Assembly (NCBI GenBank): GCA_020746875.1
Contig: JAGTJL010000043.1
Span: forward strand, 1 to 64,000
Origin: Rhexocercosporidium sp. MPI-PUGE-AT-0058
Lineage: Eukaryota > Ascomycota > Leotiomycetes > Helotiales
Direction: 5' to 3'
Length of the DNA: 64,000 nucleotides
Shown: positions 1-9,074 of the stretch, piece by piece
How the letters are laid out: the number at the start of each line of letters is the position of its first letter
Position numbering within the stretch: position 1 is the stretch's first letter
Program-made: the position numbers and the translations under genes
Notes under the pieces: generated by a model
What the model was told of the DNA's origin: nothing
What the model saw: the letters and a program-made list of their open reading frames with translations, nothing else
The model's database searches: none

Positions 1-1165
1 TAATATTAGCTTTTACGTAAAGTAATATTAACGTAAATACTTTATATATAATGCCTCCTAAAGGCATAAACGCCTAAAAGTACGCTAATAAACTACTCCT
101 GCTTAATAAAGCCTTATACGGGCTAAAACAGTCAGCTAGGCTCTGGTTTATTACGCTAAAGGAAGTCCTAATCTAAAAACTCGGTTTTCAAGCCTTAATT
201 ATCGAGAATTGCATCTTAATTAATAAAGAGCAATAGCTTATAATCTTTATTTACGTAGACGACTTAGCGATAATTGGCTTAAGCGTTAATAATATTAAAT
301 CCTTTATTAAAGAGCTTAAAAAGCTCTTTAAGTTAAAGGATTTAAGGCTAATAAAAGATTACTTAGGTATAAATATTGAGTATAACTTAAATAAAGGTTA
401 TATAAACTTAAGCTAAAAGAGTTATATTGAGAAAGTGCTAGCGCGGTTTAATATAACCGATTATAAGCCTAAAGATATATTAATAGATTCGAAGGTTAAG
501 CTAGAACCTAATCTTAATTAAGCTAATAAAAAGGAAATAAATTAATATCAGCAAATTATAAGCTGCCTCTTATTTCTTACGCTAGCGACTAGACCCGATA
601 TTTGCTACTCGGTTACAAAGCTCGCTCGATTCGCTAGTAGCCCTAGCACCGATTATATAATTACTTTTAAAAACGTACTTAAATACTTAAAAGAATTAAA
701 AAAGCTAAAGCTAATTTACGAAAAAAGCTCTAGTCGATATATAAGCGGCTATTACGACGCTAACTACGCCGGAGATATTAGTACGGCTAAATCGACTAGC
801 GGCTTGAGCTTTTACTTAGCGAGTTACTTATTCAATTAGAAAAGTAAGCTTTAAAGTATTATAACTTAAAGTACGACTAAGGCCGAATATATAAATAATT
901 ATTAATTCGGCTTTTAAAGAGGCTGTTTATATAAAGCATTTTTTAACCGAATTAGGCTATTATATATAAGAACGATTTTCTGTTTATACGGATAACAACG
1001 GCGCTCTTTTATTAACTAATAACTCTTAATTCCACGAGAGGACTAAGTATATTGCCGTTAAATATTATTACGTTCGCGACCTTATAAATTAAGGCGAAAT
1101 AGACTTAATTTACATAAAAGGGTCTAAACAAAAAGCCGACGGCTTTACGAGCCCCTAAATAAGCC
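1..1165 (+). pseudogene. Ty1/Copia retrotransposon pol, 3' part (RT and RNase H), RIP-inactivated
   Basis: Reverse transcriptase and RNase H end of a Copia polyprotein; it would have copied element RNA into cDNA in cytoplasmic particles. One frame reads through with TAA/TAG in place of Gln and Trp codons. At 108-146 it gives ALYGLKQSARLW, at 252-263 the intact YVDD catalytic box, then a TRPDICYSVTKLARF-type block near 590-640. RNase H follows at 747 (GYYDANYAGD, then STSG) and its end near 980-1150 (YTDNNGALLLTNN, ERTKYIAVKYYYVRDL, ADGFT). The three boxes I checked (108, 252, 747) are in the same frame. Gag, protease and integrase lie beyond the left edge. Family assignment is secure; the element is dead from nonsense changes. 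Confidence 0.9.
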
Positions 1166-1382
1166 TAAATTCATTGAATTTATAAGGCTTTTAAGACTAG
1201 CCGAATAAGGCTAAAGCGGAGGAAATAAGATTATAATTTGTATTTCTCTCTCTTTATAACTGGCTTACCTTCCGTAAAGAGTTATTTTATATATTAAGCC
1301 TATTCTTATAAATATAATCTCTGCTTTAAAGCTAGCTTATATATAAGCTTATAAAGCTATTACGTCATTTATTAAGAGGGCG

Positions 1383-1720
1383 TGTTAGATTTGACTTCGG
1401 TAACTCGTGCCGATTCTATCTTAAAATAGCCGAAGAAGTTTTCATTGCTTACACGGCCCGGAAATTATCTTCGTATTCCGGGGAATTACGCTTATATTTA
1501 ATTACGTAGCTTGTATAAGCTACGTAATCAGTTACGTAGTCGTAGAAGCTTTTAGAAAAGCTATTATTTTATATGTAATTACCGAAGAGCTTTTTTAGCT
1601 CTTTAAGCAACCAATTCTCTCTCTTTAATCACGTGTCCTCACCTACTGCGCTTCCTCATTCTGATTGGCTCGCTTATTCTCACATATAAAATCGTTAAGG
1701 TTATTAACTTTTCTCCGCTT
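1383..1720 (+). repeat. probable 3' LTR of the Copia element
   Basis: A purine-rich tract (about 1371-1382) is followed by TGTTAGATTTGACTTCGG, the usual polypurine-tract and LTR junction, about 200 bp after the RNase H end. A TATA-like stretch lies near 1684. The right end is not defined because the matching 5' LTR is outside the window; 1720 is a guess. Confidence 0.45.
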
Positions 1721-3456
1721 TTTTATAAAAACTTCCACCTTATCTTTTTCGATATTAATTTTAGTCTCTAGGAAATCGCGCTTCTTAAAAGTTAATTTTA
1801 AAGCTTTAGGATTTATAGTAATTCGCCGTTATTAAAAGTATTAAATAGCGTTATAACCTCCGTGGCTAAAGTCTTATATTCAGAATTAAGATTATTATTA
1901 ATATAGCGTTTATAGCGCTTCAAGGTATTATGATTATTCGGAATATCGCGAGACAGATTATAGCCGTCGGTATAATACAGTCGAATAGTTAGTAAAGAAA
2001 GTGCTATTATAATAACTTCTTTAGTAACTTTTTTAAGCGTACGAGCTCTTATTACGGCGGGGAAAAGGTATTATTATTGCTTTTTTTTTAATGCTTTTGA
2101 GCTTTAAAGTATTTGGCTAGCTTAAGACAAAGCTCCTTAATCTTTGATTCGCTCGGCGCAGGTTGTGTTTAAAAAGCTTTGGGGCTGAAGCTTGTAAAAA
2201 AGGTTATATTCGTTATAAGTATAAAGAAAGAATTAAAAGCAATTGTAAGAATAGAATTCGAGACTGAGGAAAAAGCCGAAGGAAGGGCTAGAATATAGTA
2301 AATATTTAAAGGAGATATTTAATTAATTAGAAGATTATCTTATTAACTTGCCTAAGAGCTATTATCTACGAGGGAAACGCACGCCGTAAAATATTCCGAG
2401 CCATATTATTCCGATTCTTAATATTAATCATATTCTCAGCGATTATCTTAATTAACTAGTAGTTCACGAAGAGATTAAGAGTAAGATATATAATTAAAAG
2501 AGAATTAAAACGTAGCGCTAATATTATATATAAAGGAATCCATCGGTCTAAGTAACCCGTGGCACTTGTTTAAGCACTTACGCCTTAGTATTTTATATTA
2601 TTTGCTTATAGAGGCATATATTTTAACTCTTTCTTATATAATTGCACTATAATACGTTAAAGTATTCCTTTAAGTGCTTCTTTTTAAACTAGCGGTCTGA
2701 TTTGACGTCGATAGCTTCTTTAAAAGCAAGAAGAGCGTAGGTTAATATATAATTCAGTATAATGAAATATAAAAGAGGCAAAAAGGTTATATAAGTAAAA
2801 GAGATAATACTGAGGATTCAGACGTCGTAAGGAAGGCGGCTATAATTATATTAATAGTACTGACGCGTCGGAGGGTAAGGAACTCGATATTAACAGATAA
2901 GAATAGCTTTAAGTTATAGAATTCGTTATATTAATTATTCTCGCGTTATAAAAGTGAGATTCGATAGTGCTATTAATAATTAATAATTAAAAGTAAGGCA
3001 AAGAAAATTAATAAAGAATCGGTACAGTTATAGAATTGTAAAAAAAGGAATATCGAATATTACTTAGAATATAAGATGATTACGTGGCACATGCCGCGCT
3101 TAATAATAGCTATATCCGGTAAAACGTATTTTAATATATAATTATCAGATTTTATCGGCAGAACTCGAGAGTTAGTGCAAAAGACAGCCTTAAGTTAGGG
3201 TTATTTAGGTATTTAATAATTATAGATTTTCGTTCAGAATTGCGGTTTTAATAATATATACAAAATCACCGGATTTGTTACGTCTGGTCCGGATTAAGCG
3301 AGCTAATGTTAGTATAGTAGTATTCCTCCAGTTCTGTGTGTTTATATATTATTTTTAATTTCCACTTGAAGATTACTTTATAATTATAATTCGGAATATA
3401 ATTAAATAACTTTGAAGACGTTATAATATTATAAGAGCAGAGAATCTCGTTGGGAA
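1721..3456. other. AT-rich, RIP-like DNA, no gene recognised
   Basis: Dense in TpA, with CpG-containing words surviving. Short polar peptide stretches on the plus strand around 2330-2560 look like former coding sequence with Gln codons turned to stops, but I could not assign a family. No RNA gene or tandem array seen. Confidence 0.5.
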
Positions 3457-3841
3457 TGAAAAGAAGAGATTTGGTGTGAATAAGGATTCTATTACTTCGG
3501 GGGAAACTAAGTCTATATAACTACTTTTAGGCGCCAAGCTATTAGCTCTCGCATCGGCTATTTGCTCTCGTATCGGTTATTAGCTTTGTTTTGAAACTAG
3601 CTTTGTTTTAGAACTAGTTTTATATTAAGACTAGCTTTATATTACCAGAGCTTCCGAGGTTTAAAACACGAAAGCTTAAGGCTTCCGAAAGCCACTGTTT
3701 TAGCCCTGAATAACCCTTTACCGGAAGCTTAAAGCTTCCGAGGTTCAAAGCACGGAAGCCGGAGCTTTATGCAAAGGTAGTTGAGTTATAGAAAGGTATG
3801 CTTTATACCGAATACGGTAATATGCTTAATATAATCTTATA
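3457..3841 (+). repeat. short LTR-like element, copy 1 (solo LTR)
   Basis: First of four copies of one noncoding family (others at 17766, 33864, 61433). It starts TGAAAAGAAGAGATTTGG and ends near CTTATA. It contains two copies of the 19-bp motif read as CTCTCGCATCGGCTATTTG, and inverted GGAAGCTT/AAGCTTCC words. This copy lacks the last ~35 bp of the full family (the GAGTTTAGCCGAGGC part) and has no matching 5-bp flank, so its right end is probably rearranged. Confidence 0.8.
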
Positions 3842-4106
3842 AAACGTTTTAAGAAGAAGCAATTACGGCTCTAGAATATTATTAATATCGAAGCTGCGGA
3901 CGACGATTTCGGCGCAATCGCTCTTCTTAATATATATAAATTAAATAAGTATATGCCCGCGCTTATTAATCGACTTACTTTTGCCTAATATATAGCTACT
4001 TATTCTCCGAAATTAATTGCTTTATACGACGCTTTAATCTAATAATATTTAAACGAGAATTCTAAGGTTCTTCTATTGTATACTATTCCTTACGTTAAAT
4101 TATAAA

Positions 4107-4243
4107 CAGCGTGACCAATGATTTGATTTGATTTAAGTCTATTAATCAAATCAAATCATCAAATTTTAATTATTAATCAAATCAAATCAAATCATAATTA
4201 ATTGATTATTAATTGATTAATATGATTTTTTTTGGTTACGCTG
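4107..4243. mobile_element. 137-bp hAT-type MITE with 8-bp target duplication
   Basis: Terminal inverted repeats CAGCGTGACCAA (4107-4118) and TTGGTTACGCTG (4232-4243) differ at one base, a C:G to T:A type change. The element is flanked by identical 8-bp sequences ATTATAAA (4099-4106 and 4244-4251). CAG...CTG ends plus an 8-bp duplication are the hallmarks of hAT elements. The interior is only GATTT/AAATC-type repeats, so it is non-autonomous. Its ends differ from those of the large hAT element at 9075, so it was moved by another family. Confidence 0.88.
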
Positions 4244-4259
4244 ATTATAAATTATCCTA

Positions 4260-4513
4260 ACTTTATTACTTTTTCAGATACTGTATCATCAATCGCCAAA
4301 CACCTAACTACCTCAACAACTTGAGGGATGCCAATCCGACATGCCTTCCCCCTGCGCCTGCTATCAGACGATGCGAAGCCTCCATACTCTCAACCAGCTC
4401 CGTCTAACCTGCTTACACGAAATACCTCACGAACACCACCGAAAACCATGCCCTTTATATTCGGCCGGGTAGCCGAGAGAAGGTACGACATAGTGATGGG
4501 GAGGGGAGCTTAA
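4260..4513. other. short non-RIPed fragment, possibly a gene remnant
   Basis: About 250 bp of GC-balanced sequence between AT-rich blocks. A 61-codon frame opens at 4328 and ends at 4513; another frame starting at 4341 gives a leucine-rich peptide (SLHTLNQLRLTCLHE) before a stop. Neither is recognisable. It may be a piece of host gene stranded among transposons. Confidence 0.3.
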
Positions 4514-5827
4514 TTAGCTAGACAATTAGGATTATCTTAATATTATAAAGGAGTGGAGAGATTTTGGATCGAGGTCATAAGTAACAGACGGCTAAAGTGT
4601 GCGAGCACGGTTCAGGTATAATATTCTTCTTAAGTATTACTATCTTTCCGCTACTTAATCATTATTAATATTCTGTCTTCTCTTAAAGGGTCGGCAGCTT
4701 TATTATTTATTTACGGATTAATTATACTATTACTTATAACGAATAAGAAAGAGAATTAAAAAGATAATAAATTAAATTGAATTTTAATATATATATATCT
4801 TACGATAAATTATTTTAAGATTTATTAAATATTACTCTTAAATAAGAAAAGACTTTATATAACGTGTCGAGCAGGTGACTAGAGATATTATTTAAGTTCT
4901 TTCGAGATAATATTTTAATTATTATAATTACCGAATTAATAGTTTTTAACTAAGCTTTAAGCAACTAATTTTAATATCCGGTATAAGTCGACGGCGTATT
5001 AATATAAGAGAACGGCGCTAAGATATTATTTATTAATATTTATATTTTTAGTTTTAGTTTTCTTTTCGGATTATTTTTAATTTTTTATTTATTTATAAAT
5101 AATTTATTTATTTTCCTTATTATTCTTTCTCGGCAATCTTAAGTAATCTGCTTAAGTTAGTTTTAATGCATTTCGAGCATTAAGCTCGAGGTATTAAAAA
5201 GTCGTTTATTATTTTGAGCCGTGTTTATTAAAGACCTTCTGTTTTAATAGTTATTTATAAAGACTCTCGTATCGGTGGCCCACAGGGGCATAAGAGCCGA
5301 TTTTGAGCTTATAATTTGGTTATATAATAAGAGGCTTAAATCGATCACCTTTAAATTAAAGTAATAAAGAGCCGCATTTGAACCCTTAATCCTCCTTAAA
5401 TCTTAGCCGAAGGAAGGGCTTAATTAGTTAATAAAAGGCCTGAATCTAGCTCCTTAAATTTAAGTAATAATATAATATAAATATTATTTATCTTAACTTA
5501 TCTTTTCTTAAAATCAAATAAAGTCTATAACTTATAAAAGGATTTCCTCGGGATTATTTATTATAAAAGCATATACTTAATTTGCGTATACTTGAATTAT
5601 TTCTATAGATTTCCTCGGTGTCATTTATACGAAGGCATACCCTAGAATTGAGTGTAGTAACAGGGATATTTAGCTTAAGTGTTTCCTTAATATCGTACAT
5701 CAAAAGAGAATATGACTAAATTTGACTTTGCCAGGACCTGAGGATAAAGGAAGCCGGAGACTAACAAAAACGGACAAACATCTAAAACTTTCCCGTGACA
5801 CGAGTCATGGCTTGACCTTTGCGTCTA
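4514..5827. other. AT-rich, RIP-like DNA, no gene recognised
   Basis: No readable coding frame. Contains an imperfect direct repeat near 5541-5590 and 5605-5645 (GATTTCCTCGG followed by a TATA-rich segment). The last ~100 bp before the Tc1/mariner element is less AT-rich. Confidence 0.45.
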
Positions 5828-6590
5828 CCAGGGGGTGTAGGAATTCGTGGGATTAAGCGAGAATAGTAAAAAAAGCTCAAATGCTATAATTTCAAGCTTT
5901 TATTACCATAACTTGCTTTTAATAAGTTTCCCACTATATTTAACTAAGTCCTTACATTGTTAAGGCATCTCTGAGATACGCTCACGAATTTCCTATATCG
6001 TAATCTTATTCCATTCTTCCTGTAAAGCTCGCTTTAATTCCTTCAAATCTTTTCATACTTTATAACGTATTCTGACTTTAATTATATTTTAGTAAGCTTT
6101 AATTAGATTCAAATTAGGCGATTGCACAGAGTATATAATATAAGAAATATTATAATCCTTTTTATATTGCTTTGCGAAGTTAATCTTATCTCCACGAGTA
6201 CTATAAGAATTATCGTTATTTTCTTGAAAAACCCAAGGCGCTAAATTATCTCTTACTCTCGTAATATTAAGAGCAGCTTCATAAACAGGAAATAAACGTT
6301 CCACATAATACTTTTGCGTTATAAAATTGCCTTTTAATTTGACTTTTACCGGCTAAGGCTTCGTAGCTTCTCACTTAAACATACGAATCTCTTATTACTT
6401 AGCACTCTCTTTCTTTCGCCGTCGAGGCTTCCGTAGTTATATTCTTTAAAGTCTTTTTTTATATTAAAGGATATCTCTTTATTACGCTGCGTAGTTTTCG
6501 TGCTATTATATTAATTCCAAAAGTTAGTATTGTTAACGCGTTATTTTAAAACACGAAAATTAGCGTCTCACGAATTCCTGCACCCCCTGG
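5828..6590 (-). mobile_element. Tc1/mariner-type DNA transposon, internally deleted
   Basis: Ends are about 25-bp inverted repeats beginning CCAGGGGGTG[TC]AGGAATTC (left 5828-5852; right, read in reverse, from 6590). The left copy is preceded by TA, the expected Tc1/mariner target; the right flank is TG, so the duplication is not perfect. Total length ~763 bp against 1.3-2 kb for complete elements, and only the C-terminal half of a transposase is present (5960-6304), so the interior is deleted. Confidence 0.82.
5960..6304 (-). pseudogene. Tc1/mariner transposase, C-terminal fragment
   Basis: Would be the DDE-type endonuclease cutting and joining the element ends. The minus-strand frame from 6304 reads WVFQENNDNSYSTR, where relatives have F-x-Q-D-N-A-x-x-H, then SVQSPNLNLIKAY where relatives have QSPDLNPIENLW. 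A following block contains ALQEEW and IRERI-type sequence. Both expected aspartates read as Asn (GAC/GAT to AAC/AAT), single G-to-A changes compatible with RIP, so the catalytic site is lost. An uninterrupted stretch of 71 codons (6089-6304) survives. The N-terminal DNA-binding half is absent. Confidence 0.8.
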
Positions 6591-6675
6591 TGGTCCCGTC
6601 CTGTAAACTGCTCCCAAACAAATTACAGTTTAGGGGCCAAAACTGCGGGATGTTCTTGCCGTAATACAAGGTGAG

Positions 6676-6870
6676 GAGTCCTTGTATAACCATTTGTTGT
6701 ACAACAGCCCGTCGCGCACTCATTTGTTATACAACAACCCGTTGCACAACGCCCTGTTATATAACTACTTGTTGTACAACAATCCGTTGCACAGCTACTT
6801 GTTGTATAATAATTGTTATATAATGCCCTGTTTTGTAACCACTTATTGCACAGCAACCTGTTGTACAGCC
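6676..6870. repeat. 15-bp minisatellite, about 13 units
   Basis: Units of 15 bp follow the pattern NAC-YTG-TTG-TAC-AAC with few length changes, for example 6691-6705, 6721-6735, 6736-6750 and 6766-6780. Because the unit is five codons, frames stay open on both strands (a pentapeptide L-L-Y-N-x on plus). Each unit holds the TTGTWNACAA-like palindrome. Nothing else suggests it encodes protein. Confidence 0.85.
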
Positions 6871-6890
6871 ACTTGTAGCTGAAGGGGTTC

Positions 6891-7216
6891 AATTGCACAA
6901 TAGGAGACTAAACCGGTCCTCTTGAAACTAAATAGTGGGGAGCCGAGCTTGAATCCCTCAATCTAGACGGCTGCGAGGTCAAGTTTGGCTCTGGTGCCGT
7001 TTGATTTAGCAACTCGTATCCTTGAATCTGGTACCCCAACTTTACCATTACTTCCTTCCACCCTTGCAGCCACGTCTGCGATACATTCCAAATAGCAGGA
7101 ATACCCCAAGACAACCCATCAAGGCACTACTCCAGGACGCCGTGAATGCTATCCGATGGCTGGAAAAGGAGACAGTCCAGGACGCTGGGCTGCCCGTACT
7201 CTGTAGATTGTTTATA
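6891..7216. other. 3' flank of the split HET gene, no gene recognised
   Basis: GC-balanced, not RIPed. Short open frames occur on both strands (for example minus 6908-7114) but none resembles a known family. It likely contains the 3' untranslated region of the minus-strand HET gene. Confidence 0.4.
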
Positions 7217-8683
7217 CTAAATAATCTTAAGGGTAACCGTCTCCAGAGACATGTCGAAAGCCGTAGACAAAATCGCAGACGACGTTCCGAGACGTTCCCA
7301 GGCGACAGAATTCCTCAACGAGCCACCCAGGAAGAGAACCTGACATCTCCTCTGCCTCTGACCAACCAAGATGCAAACCACACTGGCATTCCAAGATTTC
7401 TCTGGAGGACTTTCGCCATATGGGACTCGAATCGCTGCTGTTGTGTATCGACCGGCGATGTGCCCAGCCCATGGCTTCAGAGCCACGTCAGGCCATATTG
7501 TGAGCGGCGGGCCAATACCAGATTCATCTATGACCTCGTAATGATAGCGAAACTTGTCCTCGGTGTCGTCGTCGTTGCGTTCCACACGACAGTTGAGCGG
7601 GACAGAGAATAAGTGACACGCGGCTGTGAGCAGGCCGGTCTCCCTATCGACACTCTGAACTTCCAGATCGTATATCATCGATTGGCTTTCTCCATCAGGT
7701 CAGGCATGGGTCTAATGGAATGATTGGAAATGGGACCATTCACGCTTGCCCAGCTCCAGCTCGGAGCATAGTACCCTGGATTCATGTGGCCTTGATGATT
7801 CTCGTTGCGCGTGGACCGTTTTGGACACCATCCTAGACTTTCGACAAGACTGTGTGTCCACATACCCCAAACGGGAGACCAGCCCGTGCTCTGTGCAATA
7901 CGATTCATCACGGCGTCTATGGCTGGCAGTCGATCAGAGGCACGAGTGATTTCTCTACTCGTATATTCCTCCACCAGTGATGTCCACGAAACATGTGATA
8001 TGTTCTCCAACTTGGACGACCACGAATGACCAATAGTACCTGCATCAAATCCCTCCCAAACGGAATGACAATGACATTCGAATTTCAGCGCTGACGGAGT
8101 AAAGAAAACGGTTCTTCCAGAAAGGAGTCGTTCCTGCCAGATCCAAGCCCGCGTAGAAACTTTCCCATAATCGCCTCCTGTGTGTTCCGTACCTAGAAGA
8201 TGTGTTCGTTGCCGCATTCGAATTGGGAGAGACCCGACTCCCTCGACCTTCATATCAATTTTATGGGCGAGGAATTGATTCTCTCTTACAGTTAGGATGG
8301 GGTCATTTTCAGACGCGGCAGCTGCAGCGGCGATGGTCAAAGTGGCTCTGCCGTAGATTTCTCCCATTTTCGGGGCTTGAGTGCTGAAGTCGTGGGCGTC
8401 ACCTTGAATAATGCACAGGCGGTCGATCCATATATATTCAATGCCGAGCTCACGAGAAATATCGACGACATCTTGGAACAAAGGCGGCAAGTCGGTGTAT
8501 TTAATGCCAGCTTTCCTTGAATTGAAAGTGGACGAATTGGTGAGATAGGTTCCGGGGCTAACTGGACCCCAGCAATAACTGAGAGCGATATACTTTGCGC
8601 GAATATCTTTTTGTTCTAAAAGCTGAATGCCAGCCGCGTTCTTAGCTGCTATCCAGATGACGCGATCAGGAAGTAATGGCATG

Positions 8684-8763
8684 CTGTAGTCCTCGACGTT
8701 AACTGGGTTAGGAAATGATAGGATTCGGACATAGGGCAACCAAGAAGTTCTATAGACACTTAC
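8684..8763 (-). other. intron in the split HET gene
   Basis: 80 nt; GTAAGT donor, CTAACCCAG near the acceptor side, and a CAG acceptor. It is the only splice choice nearby that joins the H-N-C-G-S-D exon to MPLLPDRVIWI in frame. It removes the apparent upstream start at 8739. Confidence 0.75.
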
Positions 8764-8899
8764 CTATCACTTCCACAATTATGCCCCTTCATACAGCTTT
8801 CGACCCTTTCTTTAATGAATTCGAAGGATTCTTCATCTCTAGCGTTTCCAGGTATCTCTTCCGCAAACCCCATGTGCTCCACAAGTGGAGATAAGAAAT

Positions 8900-8955
8900 C
8901 TGATTTGGCTATTAGTAGCTGATCTATACCTCACTTCAAAAAGGGAGAGACATAC
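8900..8955 (-). other. intron in the split HET gene
   Basis: 56 nt; GTATGT donor, ACTAAT branch-like site about 15 nt before a CAG acceptor. Phase 1 on both sides, so the reading frame continues and a TGA just inside the intron is skipped. Confidence 0.7.
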
Positions 8956-9074
8956 TGCTAGCTGTTGTTTGATCAGCATCTTGTCGAGGTCGATAAATCT
9001 CAATATCTATCATCCCTGTGGCAATTTCAGTCTCCTTCATGGTAATATCGAATTGATAATTCTGTCCGTCCGGC

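Larger units (their letters stand above)
7217..9074 (-). pseudogene. HET-domain protein, 3' part (separated from its 5' part by a hAT insertion)
   Basis: HET proteins trigger incompatibility cell death when genetically different hyphae fuse. Reading minus from 9066, coding sequence runs to 8956, an intron (8900-8955; GTATGT donor, ACTAAT branch, CAG acceptor), exon 8899-8764, an intron (8684-8763; GTAAGT donor, CTAAC, CAG acceptor), then a long exon. All joins keep frame. Landmarks: VESCMKGHNCGS, then LPDRVIWIA, YIALSYCWG, IEYIWIDRLCIIQGD, IYGRATLTIAAA, STRAWIWQERLLS and APSWSWASVNG. A stop at 7675-7677 overlaps an ATG in another frame that continues 153 codons to 7217 in plausible HET C-terminal sequence. 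This is either a 1-nt frameshift or a weak 47-nt intron (GTCCCA donor). The sequence is not RIPed. Confidence 0.87.

Noticed and set aside
7022..7612. 196-codon open frame on the plus strand
   Set aside because: It lies opposite the HET 3' exon, whose product is clearly HET-like; the plus frame is a shadow with unlikely composition.
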